A stretch of DNA of 64,000 nucleotides from Rhynchonema sp. JSB1_4 (GCA_030248065.1 JASAMV010007895.1:1-64000); one strand, 5' to 3'; shown: positions 38,429 through 51,475, numbered from the stretch's first letter. A program made the numbers and translations. Notes: a model not told the origin generated them from the sequence alone.

Positions 38429-41400
38429 ATGGTGCTAAATATCGAATACTACCCGGATTGGGTGCAACAATTTCAATGGGTGGTCATCGTCGCGTTCATT
38501 GTTGCGTTTTTTCTCGCATTTGGCATGGGATCCAATGATTGCGCCAACTCTTATGGAACTGTGGTTGGGGCAGGTATTACCTGATTCCTGACGCTTTGAC
38601 TACCTAAACTAGAGCGCTTGCGTTTTACATAAGCATTGAGATGACAGCAGTGAGTTCTGTCAGTTTCATTCTGGTTTCACAGTGGGGTGGTGGTGCACCA
38701 GGTGGTCACGTGTCGTCAAAACGATGCGCGACATAAATCTGAAGAAACCGTACTTCTGACGTTTCACAGACATTTGACGCCAACAAGTTCGCATGCCCGC
38801 GATCCTGACTGAAGCCAAACTTGTTTCCATGCTTCAGGTGTGCTCAAGCTCTGGCAAGCCTACATTATGGCATCGATTTTCGAAACTCTCGGTGCTGGCT
38901 TGCTTGGTAAGTTGTAAAACCTTACTTTTAGACATGTGTTGGGATTGAAACGGCTGCAATTGCGAAGTGCGCGGTTAAAACACTCACCACTCGGCCACCG
39001 CTGCATGCACACACAGGTTACAAAGTGACCGACACGATACGTTCGCAAATTGTGGACGTGAAAATGTACAACGTGTACTCACGGTACAATGCAACAGCGA
39101 ACCATTGGTACATTGGCGGTCCACCTTGCAATATCACGCCCGGGCCTGATCCCATGGACTATAACTGCACGTGAGTCAATCATCAAGGAGCCCTGGTACC
39201 ATCTGATCAAAATTTTTGGAATGAGCAAATCTTGTCGTGGTATCCCTATTGGACGGTCACTTCAAGATTGGCGTCTTTACAGCGTCTTTTCGAACGCCGA
39301 ATTCTATTTCGGCGAGTTGGCTTCGTTGGGCGGCACGGCTGTTTGGCTGATCGCTGCAAGTCTCTTCAAAATGCCCGTCTCTGCCACTCAGGTATGACAA
39401 ATTGGATCAACCTTTGTATTTGTGATCTAAAATTTTCTATTTTTTACAAGGTTTTAGAGCGTCGTCGGTGCGCTGGTGGGATTCTCAGTCGTTCTGCACG
39501 GCGGCGAGGGGATCAACTGGTATAACGACCCATTCGAGCATTCACTTCTGTCTGTCGGTCTGTTCCCCAGGCGTCTCCTTGATAAATCAGGCACATATTC
39601 CAAAAATTATCCCATTTTCAGTGCTGTCCTGGGTGGCATCACCGCTTCTTGCCGGCTTCTTCTCGATATGTTTCTATCTGATCATCAAATTCAGCGTTTT
39701 CCATCAATCCGATCAGATTCGTTGGAGCATTCGCATGCTGCCATTCTGGTTCTGGTTCACTTTGAGCGTCAATTTGTTCACTGTGTTCTATGATGGATCG
39801 AAATGTGCGTTGCACTGACGTTAATTTAGAATGCTGGTGCATGTAAATATTATAGCTCATGCACGCAGTTTATCGCACGCAGTCGAACCTGAGGATCAGA
39901 CATGTCACGACTTTTAAGGAAGCTTCGAGCGGGTAACTCACAGTGTTCTAAATTCCAAACCTTTGTTGTTATTTAACGTCTGTGGACACAATCCGCTCTG
40001 GTCGAAATCTTCCGGGGGACGTGCATGTTCACATGCACGGCACTAATATTTCAATTTCAAAAATATAAAAAAGACAAACCACGCCTTGTTTCAAGTCCTC
40101 CATTTCGACGTTCTGAACGCCTGGCAAGCGGGTCTGATCAGTGTCGGTATCGGTGTGGTTGTGGCACTTTTTGTGTGGTTATGGGGTGGTGGCGCGATAG
40201 AGCGACACGCATGGACATTGCATCACAGACATTTGCAACATGACGCGCTGCCCAAGGATCATGTGAAAAAGAGGAAAAGTGTGTGTGCTTTCATTCGATT
40301 TGTTTGGTTCAGTGGTCTGTGGTCGGGTGCGTTGGTGAATTCAAACTGACTTCGACTGAAGCCGGCAGAAGCTTGTTGCTCTGACACCCTAAGGACACGG
40401 TATACACCATCAAATCATCTGCCAGACTGCTTTTCCGATGTGATGGGCATGATAACAAGCACATAACATAACAATCGCCGTCAAGCATACAGTCTTTGTT
40501 ATCAGTATCACGCATCAGGTTTTTCAAGCAAACGCGCCCCGTTTCACTCTTGTTTCGCAAACGGGTCAAGTCATCGTCAGTGTGAAGTCCGATCGACATT
40601 CACAAAAAATCAAACTTGTATTATGCTGTCATAGAACCTTGCTGTTCATGATGATGCAGATGCTGGTTTGATCACCCATACGACATAACAGGGATGAAAA
40701 CAAAACAAAAACCAAGGCAATCCTAATTCAGCTAAAGCAACCCTCACGCTAAAGCAACTGGACCCAAGTGATCTGGAGGCCGATCAGATTCAATCCAAAG
40801 ACAAAGACACAATCGATAGCCAATCACAGACCAATGAACTGGCAGCAGCTGCGAATGGCACGATTGAATTGATTGAAACGGAACACATTGAAACATCAGT
40901 CAAACAGTCGGCGACTGGCAATGTGTGCTCAAGAATGGTCGGTTTTGATTGTTGATTCAGAGTTGACCTTTCGACGCAGCCAAAAACTGTAGTGAAGCAC
41001 ACAGACTGCTTGTGGTGTAAATAACTTTTGTATCCGTGTCCAGGTCAAAATGCCGTGGCGTCAATCAAATCTTGAAACATCTCTGGCCCACGTAGATAAA
41101 CGAGGCAAGATTGCACCGATCACCAAACCGAATATCAATAGCGACCAAAAAACGTTTTTATTCAAGTTGCACGCCGTCCGTCGTCCCGTCACGGAGGACC
41201 CGGTCGCAGTCAAAGTGTTCGATTTGCTGCAAATTCTGTCCGCTTCATTTCTTGCATTCAGCCACGGATCAAACGACACTGCGTGAGAAATTCTAACGCT
41301 AATTTTAACACTTTTATGACAAGTACCTATCTACAACCCAAACCTCAAATTTTAGCAACGCAGTTGGTCCACTGGTGGCCCTGGTGTTGAGTTACATGGA

Positions 41401-42233
41401 CAAAACGGCAGCAATCGAAGAATCATCCAACCCATTTCTTGAGTTGATTATTCTCTACGGTGCATTCTGCATGCTGATCGGATTGTGGTGTTTGGGACAT
41501 AAAGTCATCGAAACAATCGGATCAAACATCACTGATGTGAATGCACCAAGGTGGCGATCCTATTTTTTGGGTTGTGCAAATGTTTGCAAATGACTCCACT
41601 TGCGGGTATTTAAGTAAATAATCATTTCTACAGTGATGCTCCAATTCAGAAGTCAGCACTGATCAGATACACTGATCAGTCAACCTCAGCAAACCATTGT
41701 TATCATGTATAATACATCGGACACACGAAGTTGGACTATCATTATGAAGGATATGCTTGTAATACCGCATGTCCAATGCAATGCACACACGACTACACTA
41801 AATGTGGTGATCGAATGATCAAATCAATCGAAGTGGACCGAGAATGACATCAATGTGATCGCAAGCTGTCTGTATACCAGACCGGTCCGACCCGATCAAC
41901 AAGCTTCAAAGAACCCTTCTTAGCCAGACTCCGCCAAACTACCGGGTGATGTTTCACAGCCCTTGATCTATACATTGCAGTGGTTTCGCGATGACCCTGG
42001 GCACGGCCTTTACGGTGTTGTTCGCGAGCAAAGTCGGTATCCCTGTCAGTACCACGCATTGTATGGTCGGGGCAGTCGTGTTTGTGGGGCTGGTCCGACC
42101 CAACAGCAGAGGCGTCAACTGGAAACTGTTTGAGGGCATCGCGTTTGCCTGGCTGATCACCACGCCTGTGACGGGGTGCATTAGTGCTCTGGTCACCTAT
42201 TTGTTGTGCCATTTCATATTGGGTGTTGTTTAG
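38429..42233 (+). CDS. Sodium-dependent phosphate transporter, PiT/SLC20 family (11 exons)
   Basis: This is a Na+/phosphate symporter of the plasma membrane. Exons are 38429-38573, 38838-38906, 39017-39170, 39283-39391, 39458-39557, 39622-39804, 40096-40278, 40732-40937 (donor could also be 40922), 41044-41282, 41356-41550 and 41981-42233, giving about 611 residues. Both family signatures are present: [11 protein letters not shown] near the start and HGSNDTANAVGPL in the second half, each in a membrane segment, with [10 protein letters not shown] near the end. The middle loop (40096-41100) is hydrophilic and poorly conserved, as usual. An acceptor CTGCAG lies 8 bases before the ATG, suggesting a 5'UTR intron or trans-splicing. 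A Harbinger-like MITE ends 350 bp upstream. Confidence 0.93.
38935..39012 (-). pseudogene. tRNA-like sequence (Ser/Leu class), probably SINE or pseudogene
   Basis: On the minus strand GGTGGCCGAGTGGTGAGTG matches the D-arm and box A of serine/leucine tRNAs. About 45 bases later CGTTTCAATCCC resembles a degraded box B. Acceptor stem halves do not pair, so it is not a working tRNA gene. It ends four bases before the acceptor of PiT exon 3. Confidence 0.5.
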
Positions 42234-42411
42234 GTGTTGGATTTGGATGGCGATACAGTCACGTTCCTGGTTCTTGACTATTTTTTTGTGTTGTAAAGCA
42301 TTGACCTTAAAGTATTCAATTTCGATTGTATAGCTTTGTTGTTCTAATATTATAAAGTTATGCTATGGCTTCTCGCTTTAGTGATATAGCAGAAATCCAT
42401 GTGAAAATAAC

Positions 42412-42417
42412 AATAAA
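42412..42417 (+). terminator. Candidate polyadenylation signal for the phosphate transporter
   Basis: AATAAA lies about 180 bases after the transporter stop codon in AT-rich sequence. The hexamer alone is weak evidence. Confidence 0.4.
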
Positions 42418-43322
42418 ATCTAATTACAAACAGCAGGTAACTACTGGTGGTGAGTTGTTGAAGTTCTTTTGTTCGTTAATTGCTTTTTATGAAAATCTTC
42501 GAAACACAAACACTTTCATCATCGTTCATGACAGCTATGTATGAAAATGGTGCTCGCATAAATCAAGCATATGCCGCATCCGCAGAAGGCTTCTGCTTCT
42601 AAAAAAAGTAATTTAGCATTTCAATTGTAAATAAATTGTGAATTCGCACGTTCTTTTGTTCTCGATTCGTTTTTTTGAAAAAAAAATACCAAACTTAATT
42701 ACATGCAAAACTGGCTCGCTAAAACAGCTTAATTACAACTAATATCTTAAGCTCGAAAACAGTAATCGCTAAATGGGACCATAAATGCAACAGGTTTTAC
42801 GTCATTTAATTTGAAACAATTGCTGCCAGCGTTTCTGACAAACACAGGACAACAAAAAGTTTTGAATACAGTTGCAACGTAAGTCCCAAATCAAATCCCG
42901 CAGATTATATGCAAATTTTGTCTGTGATCTCCTTGATATAGATCGATAGAAAAAAATCGCTGTTGTAAAACAAAAACCGTTTCATCGGTTGCTCAAGTTC
43001 ATGCGTAAACTCTATACTGAGTGCTGACTTGAAGGTAAAGTTTTAGTTTCTTAACTTGGTTCAGGTCCCTGTAAAAACGTGGGAACTTCTGCAGTTTTTT
43101 GGCTGACAACATTTGCGCCGAGCTGCGCACAAAACTTACCTACCCGCGTCCAGCCCACCTGAAGATTTCCCAAACGCGTTTGACAGGCCGAAAACTTTCG
43201 CGCTGCCGAAAAAAATTCACGCACCTTTTGTTTTGATTGTTGCACAAATGTGTTCATAATTACACCTGAGCGTTAATCCGCTCGTTTTCAATTGTAGAAT
43301 TAACGGTTGTGCTCCAGACGGG
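42418..43322. other. Intergenic, between phosphate transporter and cuticlin
   Basis: AT-rich sequence holding the transporter 3' flank and the cuticlin 5' region. An open stretch of 68 codons on the minus strand (43051-43257) shows no family feature, so I do not call it. Confidence 0.4.
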
Positions 43323-43330
43323 TATAAATA
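43323..43330 (+). promoter_or_regulatory. Candidate TATA box of the cuticlin gene
   Basis: TATAAATA lies 77 bases before the cuticlin ATG, a plausible core promoter position. Confidence 0.5.
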
Positions 43331-43406
43331 CACGTTAGTTTTGATCAAAAACATCACTTTCCATTTTTGCCGCACGAAAATTTTGCCCTTCAAAAAATAG
43401 CAAAAG

Positions 43407-46273
43407 ATGTTCATACTCGCTCTGTTTATTTTGCCGTGCTGTATCCTCCCGACTCAGTCTATCCCGATCGACAATGGGGTTGAGTCAATACCAGAAATCG
43501 AGTGCGGACCGGGTAGCATTCTGGTGAATTTCAACACGAAGAAAAACTTTGACGGACATGTTTATGTCAAGGTCGGTATGAACGACTTTCGCTTTTTGAA
43601 TCCGTCCATTGTCAAGTTCAGATGCGGCACCGAACTTTTGGTGATTGGTTTGGTTCGGACCACCAGTCCCATTTTGTTGAAGTGACTTTTTATATCAGCG
43701 GTATTGCATGTTGAGATTCATACTGATGTCACTATTTCGATCGGAGAACAAATACTATTCACGGTCTGCGAGTGACTTTCACGCCCGCCGAAATTATAAA
43801 TTGTAAATGATCCTCGAAATGACCTTTCAAATACAATTGAAAAAAATCAACGTTTACCACACTGACTTTTGGAGGCATTGGTGCTGAATGCACCAGTAGG
43901 TCACGTGACCGACCCCAGTGCTAACCAGCACACTTCATGAAACATCACAGGGTTTGTACGAAAGTGACCAAGACGGAGGTTGTCGTGTGTCGGGCGATGG
44001 CAGCAAGGCTGTGGCTTCGATCAATGTGCCCTTTGACAAGTGCAACGTGGAGAGGAAACGATCGGCTAATCCAAGGGGTAAAACAAGGGCAGGCCTTTGC
44101 TTCTACAAAATCAGTCTGTATCATTGTTATTTTGAACTGATCTGATCTGGGTTGGAACATGCTGGAAACAGAAATTCAAGTTTCTCAACTACAGGCATTT
44201 TCGTGCAAACCACGCTCGTCATTTCGTTCCATCCACATTTCATCACCAAAGTCGATCGTGCCTACACGCTGCAGTGTTTCTACATGGAGGCAGACAAGAC
44301 CGTCAGCACCGACATTGAAGTCAGGTATGCTAAAAAAATTGCAAAAGGTTGTTGGTGTCAAATTTGATGATCGGTCCGTTAGCAATCGGCCACGTAACTT
44401 TTGCATCAAGTTTACGCTAGTCGAAGTTAGCAACATCAATAAATCTCGAGATATCGTCAATGCCAAAGTCGCGTGACCAAGATAAGAGCGCGATAACCGA
44501 GTTTGATCTCAATATCAGCTAAAAATTGTTTAAAATACAAAAACACGTTTCGGAAAAAATGTTGCAGCGCGATCACCACGGCTTTTCAAACAACCACCGT
44601 TCCGATGCCGATCTGTCGTTACGACATTTTGGACGCTGCTGACGGCGGCAAAGCTGTCAAATACGCATTGATCGGTCAGGCTGTGTTCCACAAGTGGACA
44701 TGTGACACGGAGACAAGTGAGTGCGCACGCGTGGATTCACTGAAATTATGAACTCGCCGCCCAGACTAGACCGTCTAACGTGACCTGACCTGGACTTTTC
44801 GGTCACCGCACAGGGCTCAGAATATGGCCGATATGGGGACCAGAATATTGCTGTAGAATATTCATTAAAAGGAGGGTTCCAGCCCATGTAGTGGTTCACT
44901 ACAAACAGGGTGCACTGTACCCTCCATTCCACCCGTGTGTTGCAGTCGACACCTTCTGCATGCGTGTGTACGGCTGCTACGTGGTCGACCCGCGTGGCGC
45001 GAACAAACTGAGTCTCCTTGACGATCAGGGTTGTTCGATTGACAAGTACCTGATGGGCAATTTGGAGTACACAACCGACTTGTCCGCCGTCAAAGAGGTG
45101 CACGTGTTCAAGTATGCCGATCGACCGGCGCTGTTCTTCCAGTGCCAAATCGCCATTGCTGTCAAGGTTGGAACGATGCTTTGACACAATTTTTTATAGA
45201 CTGAAATAAAAAAAAATTTTTTTTAACTCCATTTCTCCATTTTAATTGCACAATACCAGTCATATCCATATCCAGACAATTGATTAAAAACCCCACGATT
45301 TGAACTCACTACATTTTCGAATGTTCGTAACTTGTATCGGTGGGCCTGGCTGCTGTACTTCTTAATTACCGGGACCGCCGGTATCACACATTGCGAATGC
45401 ATTATTCGAGACGTGATCGTATTGGATGTGCCCATTGTCACGTGACGTCACCAAGACAGACACCTGCCCGGTCAGATCATCATATCACCAAGTTTGACAT
45501 CGCTTCGAATGCCTGTCCAAAAGATCAACCCTCATTCAATTATCCATGTCCCCGATCGCAATCCCACCCTTCGCAGGAGCCCAACGCCGATTGTGCCACA
45601 CAAACACAGCCAAAATGCGCCGAGCCGAAGGGTGAGGGTGATGGAGACCCTGATACAGCAAGGAGGAAACGACGCAGTGTGGACGAAACGGCGGTGGTCG
45701 ATGTGGACGTGCATTTGGAAACACTCGATATTAGTGACCAGGTATGTGCACTGGACTGGCTGATGTTTCAATGCTCGTATACAAAATACGCCATCAACGT
45801 GGCTCGCTAAAAGTGCAAATAGTATGTATTTCATAATGGTCGGTGTCAAGCTTAATTAACGATTGGCCCTGTCTCGTCTTGTTCACTTGGCCTTTTTGCA
45901 TTGTTGGTTTGCCGCGTTTGACTGATGCTTCTAATTTTGACCAGCATAAATATTGGTTACCAAATGGCCTGAGCAACTTTTACCCAGGTCAAATTTGGTG
46001 GCATCAGTAAATCGCGAATTATACTGAAAAAATAATAACTAAGGTGACCAATATGGGAGCGATCATCAAATTTGACATTATTTTCAGTCCGATTCCAACA
46101 TCGACATCGACCTCCCCGATGCCCCCACTTATGTGCCCGTGGCAATCTATCGTGACCAAGGCAAGGTGTGCCTCTCCAAGGTGCACTTTGCATGGGTACT
46201 TGTCGTGTTCGTGACTCTGGTCGCCTGTATTGTCACCATTGGCGCTGTTATTTATGACAGAAAGAGGCATTAG
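43407..46273 (+). CDS. Cuticlin-like ZP-domain protein (7 exons)
   Basis: This is a secreted, membrane-anchored zona pellucida domain protein of the nematode cuticlin type, which polymerises in the cuticle after cleavage. Exons are 43407-43571, 43951-44077, 44195-44324, 44568-44716, 44946-45166, 45493-45741 and 46088-46273, giving 408 residues. The N-terminal signal peptide ends near residue 18 before IPIDNGVES. The ZP domain follows: IECGPGSILVNF, FDGHVYVK, GGCRVSGDG, VVISF-type strand, KVDRAYTLQCFYMEADKTV, VPMPICRYDIL, HKWTCDTE, DTFCMRVYGCYV, DGWGC-like QGCSIDKYL and YADRPALFFQCQI. A furin-type site RRKRRS follows the domain, then a single transmembrane segment and a short basic tail. The acceptor used at 45492 (AAG) is the least typical. 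Confidence 0.94.
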
Positions 46274-46670
46274 ACAAATTTAAACTTGTGCAAAGAAAGA
46301 CTTTATGTCCACGAACAGATAAATTTATTTATTTCTTATGTCAGTTGCGCTGTCTGCGTTTAGCCCTGTTGGTCACGAAATGAGTTGAGCAAATGTCATA
46401 TCATTTTATTTATTCTTGCAGTTGTAGCATGATCTAGATTTAGATATCGTGTAGAAAATTAGCGACGTTAGTTTAGATGATTCACATGGTAATCATTACA
46501 GGTAGACCGTGCTTATATTTATTTATTCCTATGTGCAATGCAACCACTTTACTACCTCAGCATTATTGATTCGTGGATTTGCTATGATTTATTATGTCGA
46601 TCAAATAATAGTTTTGTTATTTATTCATCTTGTGGAGCCAAAATCACAACAACCGATACACACAACCAAC
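46274..46670. other. Intergenic, convergent 3' ends of cuticlin and EXOSC3
   Basis: AT-rich sequence shared by the two 3' flanks. No other feature is seen. Confidence 0.5.
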
Positions 46671-48936
46671 CTAAATACCTTTCACATCCGATATGACTTT
46701 CTCAGCCAGATCTTTCACGCCCTCTAACTCTACCACCATCTCCAACTGTCGCATCGCAAGTCCGATGAGCACAGTCTGTTTATGCGAATGACTTTTCACC
46801 CAAACTCGTCCGTTCAGACCGACCGTGACTTCGAATTTCAATTCTTTGCCAATCAGATTCAACAATGGACATTGTTTGGTGTCGAGCAGTCGACGGCATG
46901 TACGTAGGGGCAGATGGTAGAGCATACCGCCCTGCGGTAGGAGACCCATGCCGCGCGCCTTGTAATCACTGTCGATACAAACCAGCTGCAATGAAATGAA
47001 AGTCGATAAATGGGGCACGATATTTGGATTAAAATAGCGAACAGAAATTGGGACCTAGACATGAAACGTTGAGAATCCTATGCCCACAGCCCGTGTGAAA
47101 CACGACTAAACTTTGTTTGCCCGGGAACAACTGTTACGCCGGTGGAAATTTGTGGCATCAGCAAGTCTCGAAAACACGAAAAGGTACGTCAAGCATAATA
47201 CTTACTGCTTGCCACCCAGCCTGAGCAAGCGCTACTTGGTTGCAAAATGTTTCACGGTTCGCAAAACAGCAACAGAAGGAATGAACGAATAATTTTGTGT
47301 AAACTTTCCTGTGATCAAAAAAAACGAAACCAAACAAATTGGAAACATTATTTATTTTTGGAAGACTCTGTATTAGACACCATTTGCAATGCCAAACAAT
47401 TGTGCATGTAAAACGTAAATGTGTTTAAATAGAAAATTGCACCTAACAATTTTTTTAAAGTGAGTGTAATTTTTTAACCGTCATACCGGCTCACCTCCGG
47501 TTCCATATCCTTCATGGCAACCAGCAATTGTGCGTAGAGCAGATCGCCCTGTTTCACATTTGGTCTATTCTTCTTTGTGCTGCCTTCGAACGACAGACTG
47601 GACACGAACGCTGGCTCGGCGCTGCCCACATCCACACGCCAACCATCTGTGAGACGATGCGTTACGATGCCGATCACACGGTCGCCTAAAGGTGGAGTTA
47701 TACTTGTCCATTTTGGGCTTGTAGACAATGAGGACAAATTTTTGTTTGAATCATATTTTGTGATGGAGCTGGAGCACTAATTTCGACCAGCGTAAAAGTT
47801 GTTCATTTTCATTTAGTGCAGGGGAACAACTTTTACGCTGGTCGAAATTAGTGATCCAACGCTATCACAAAATATGATTCAAACAAAAATTTGTCCTCAT
47901 TGTCTACAAGCCCAAAATGGACAAGTATAACTCCAGCTTAAATGACAACAAATACAGTAGAGGGTAGAGTATGGCCGGATCATAGTTATCCATGAATACA
48001 GGAAAACTAAGACGAGTGAAGGCAGATTGTCTAGACACCCGAGACAGCCACTGTGTTTATATCCAGTCAATCCTCTCCCTCTATAGTCAAGTGATCGGAT
48101 CATTTTCTACAATGAATATTACAGCACAAGAGTATTACGAAGTTAACGGTATATCGCGCACAAAACTGTTCCTCCACCACAGAGAGACATTCATTCTGAG
48201 CAATGGTATCATGCAGATGTTGCAAGCATCATTAGCATCCAAACGAAACTGCGTCGTGCCAATCATGCCAATTCAGAGGACAGGCTATTGAAAAAATGGT
48301 AACGAATCTGAAGGGCGTGTCAAAATGTCCGACCTTTGACGGGCACATATCGTTTCCCAGCCGTATCAATCCAATGTACGCGTTTATCCTTTTGCGTCTG
48401 CCACAGACCGGCTTTTGATGCGATCACATCCGAACCTTGCACCTGCATAGTATTGAAGTCGCATCGCATAAACCCTTTTTGAGAATGCATCCAAAAAATT
48501 TTCCTGAACGGTAAAGCACGTCTCGCTGCAGATCACAAGCGTTCTACTTATATTTTTTCCAAAACATTTCTGCCAATATCACGCTCACACTGTACTCAAG
48601 CAACTTCAGTGCAATGTCGCCAGAAATGTGTTGGAAAAAATATAAATAGGACGCTTGTGATCTGCAGAGACGTGCCTTACCATTGAGGAAAATTTTTGGA
48701 TGGATTCTTATATAGTCATTGTGCGATCAGCAGCTTCATGAACAAATGCTTCAGTCACCAAGCAAAAAAAAGCAATTAATTCAAGAACTATCGAAACAAA
48801 CCTTGAGACCCGGCCCGATGACGAATTTGCCCGATTTTCCCTGATTTTTCAAGCCGGATGTGCAAGGTTGTATCGTCTCATCAAGGGATATCGGCAACCT
48901 TTCACCGGGAAGGAAGAATGCACCTTCGTTGTCCAT
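46671..48936 (-). CDS. EXOSC3: Exosome complex component RRP40 (4 exons)
   Basis: EXOSC3/Rrp40 is an S1/KH cap subunit of the RNA exosome. Exons are 48802-48936, 48334-48442, 47495-47685 and 46671-46985, giving 249 residues (human 275). Matching blocks are [17 protein letters not shown] joined to [38 protein letters not shown] joined to [14 protein letters not shown], and [10 protein letters not shown] in the KH part. The acceptor of exon 3 lies at the edge of a Harbinger-like MITE (47690-47939), whose end supplies the pyrimidine-rich stretch before AG. Intron 1 carries a hairpin element (48482-48708). Confidence 0.94.
47690..47939. mobile_element. Harbinger-like MITE, family AGGTGGAGTTA (copy 2)
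   Basis: The ends AGGTGGAGTTATACTTGTCC and its near-complement are flanked by TAA (47687-47689, 47940-47942). The arms differ internally from copy 1: ATTTTGGGCTTGTAGACAAT replaces the ATGTGGAC segment. It sits inside an EXOSC3 intron directly at the 3' splice site. Confidence 0.9.
48482..48708. repeat. Hairpin element in EXOSC3 intron 1
   Basis: Arms 48482-48573 and 48620-48708 are inverted copies with few mismatches, sharing GATCACAAGCG, TATTTTTTCC and related words. No clear target duplication was found, so its class is unknown. Confidence 0.75.
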
Positions 48937-49342
48937 TGCAGCTGGGTTTAAAAATAAGTGCAATTTGAAAAAACAACACAGAGTTGAATAACAAAGTTTC
49001 ATGACCATTGCAAATTGAAGTAACGCACGACGCGTTGTGTTATGAAACCATTTCTCAATTCTAAAATATCAAAATTCTTCCTGAACACCAAAATGATATA
49101 CTTTTTATCATGAACAAACGGCGTATCAGAACAACATTTCTAAATAAGAACACTAACAAGCAAGGAAACAAACAACAAAAAAGCGTGAAAGAAGCATTAT
49201 ACGGATTTCGTCGTGACTAAAAGAACACCATTACACATCAGTTGTCTATAACCCGAATCTGTTTGGCTAAAAAACAAAAAGAAAACAAGTAAAAATCAGG
49301 GGAAAATGGTGCGAAAACCAACTAAATATAAGAACAACAAAT

Positions 49343-50335
49343 TCACATCCTATCAGTCACTATGATCACTTGATTGCTGGCCGGGGGCACCGCGCGCCTC
49401 TGATGTTTCGGACCTTGAAGCACGCCGGGTGATGTTTCATAGGACGATTGCGCACTGCTTGTTTCGGCTTTGACTGATACAAACCGACGAACAACGCGCG
49501 CCTGCGGCTCATTCGGGATCGGGCCGTGGCGCCTGTGAAAACATTGAAGTATGAGTTCAGTGAAAAATTTGGCACCGTTAGAAAGAATTTTGTCCCTGTC
49601 AGCACAAACGGACGGTGCACCAGAACATCGTCAGTGGGCAAGATGGGCAAAAAGAAGCGAACGCATTTCTTATTGCCAGTCAAACAAAGCCCACCACCAC
49701 TGGCTGTGCGCAATATTTTATATATCAAGTGCCAAATCGTCAACGTCTGTACCTGACCATCTTCACCGGCGGTGGTGCAAGCATGTCGGCGTCATAGTAA
49801 TCGACGTACGGTAGCTCCTCAATCACTTGCGGTTGACGCAACTTGGCGCGTGACTTGCGCTTCTTCCTCGGTTTTTTGAAGATCAATGGCTGGAAGGAAA
49901 GTCTAACAATGGCACAACACTGGCGCACATACAACATCAGTTGAGCAGCTAATAGTGTTCAGCGTGTTGCGTTCAACACCCACCAGCGGGCGAGCAACAT
50001 CTGAGCCCAACCCAGCGCTTCAGCTTCAGCCCTGAGAAGTGTCGGCAAACAGGGCCGGGCCCACACATACGAGGTCAAGGTGCGCGGCCAACTTGATATC
50101 GTGCCGTGCCCAGACACGTGCAAGACCCGTGTGCCAATGATGCCCAGCCAACAGTACTATTTGAAAAAAAGAAAACAAACATGAATGCGCACCTTCGGTC
50201 CCGGTCTGATGCGTGGTTCTGGCACGAACTCAACGGCCGGTCCATCCGTCCATCTGTATGCGATCAGTTCGAATGTATAGGGTGTGGCCGATGCTTTGTT
50301 GCGATACGCCAAGTAGTCGTCACGAACGCTGAATG
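49343..50335 (-). CDS. Unrecognised basic protein, 5' end unresolved
   Basis: I do not recognise this gene. Three exons are supported: 50193-50335, 49753-49889 and 49343-49532, with phases that close if the middle exon uses the donor AG|GTACAG. The encoded part has a fold-like stretch (RDDYLAYRNKAS, TPYTFELIAYRW), then a very basic segment (KKPRKKRKSRAK), which could be a nuclear localisation signal, then VDYYDADMLAPPP, and a loosely structured tail of about 60 residues. The first exon, with the start codon, should lie between 50336 and 50900 but several short candidates fit equally. A different donor would give another tail of similar length. Confidence 0.5.
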
Positions 50336-50915
50336 CTGCAATCGACTATTTACGTTATGAAACATCATATGGCGTACTGCGCGTACTTTTTGGTTTTTCA
50401 TCTAAAGCTGGTTTTTTCGGTTCGGTTAAAATGTCCTGTGGCCTGTCCTGATGTCCGCGACCTTTCTCTCTGCTCAGCGCTTTATGTAGCTGTTGTTTGC
50501 TGTGGTTGTGTTATAACCAGTGTTGTAACTATTTTTTTATTTCCGTAATTGTCCCACCCGGTCTTGTAACTATGCTTTCATCACTAATTTACTAGCATGG
50601 TTGAGCAATAAAGCAACCAAACAAACATTGGCGAGTTGAGACCACCTGCCACCGGCACTTCACAGTCTTAAATTTCCAAAGGAACATTGGCACATTCGGA
50701 TGCTGATGTGTGAAATATTCATTGCGTTTGTGGGTCACTTGGACACCTGCTTTTTATTACCCGACCCAGTTTTTTTATTCAAGCAATCTGACTCCGGTAA
50801 AAACGGACACTGCCCTAATTACGTGACAACCACTTCGATGCGTTTGCGTCATCCGCTTCGAGAAAGGGTAATGGAAATCGGACACCCAATTACCGCCAAT
50901 GCAGCATGGGGTGGA

Positions 50916-51127
50916 ATTTTCGAAACGGTATAAAGGTCAGTTGGGCGTAAAGGTCGGCGTAAAGTTCGGTCGAAAGCTCGGTCGGCGTAGCTCGGTGTAA
51001 ACGTGAAACATTGCCTGTTATTAACGTGGAATGTTTCAAGTTTACACCGAGGTCTATCACACTGAGCTGTCGGCCGAGCTTTCCACCGACCTTTACACCC
51101 AACTGACCTTTACACCGTTTCGAAAAT
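50916..51127. repeat. Inverted-repeat hairpin
   Basis: Arms of about 95 bases, beginning ATTTTCGAAACGGT and ending ACCGTTTCGAAAAT, are inverted copies with some divergence. They carry several GGTCGG/GGTGTAAA words. The loop is about 20 bases. It lies upstream of the 49343-50335 gene and outside any intron I can define. Confidence 0.75.
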
Positions 51128-51388
51128 ATCACCCACGACAATATTATTTTGTCTGTTTTATACCTGTAATCAGGCAGGCATGCGTAGCGTGTTGTTGTTC
51201 TCTCCCTTCAATATAGCCGCTGTTATCTGATCCATCACTGCCAATTGCACTAACAAGGAAAGCAGGTGGTCATTACCACACAAAGTTCGGCCAACAATAA
51301 TAAAAATTAATTATAGTTTGTATCGTCAAGGGTCCTACAGTTGATCACAGACAGCCCAGTTATGGTTATAGTGCGCTAGTGATGCATT

Positions 51389-51452
51389 TTGGTCGTGGCG
51401 GTAAGTGTACCTCTGGAGGACCACTTCCCCTCAGGAACTACAGAACTACACT
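51389..51452. mobile_element. Remnant of the CAGTGTAGTTCC hAT family
   Basis: GTCGTGGCGGTAAGTGTACC and CAGGAACTAC..ACTACACTG are the inner and right ends of the family seen at 33987-35193, here internally deleted. It ends about 25 bases before the first ATG of the receptor gene. Confidence 0.6.
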
Positions 51453-51475
51453 GATCCATGACAGTGTCTCCTTAT

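Noticed and set aside
45532..45849. Minus-strand open frame opposite the cuticlin gene
   Set aside because: It mirrors the cuticlin exon with the furin site, and its composition follows from that exon.
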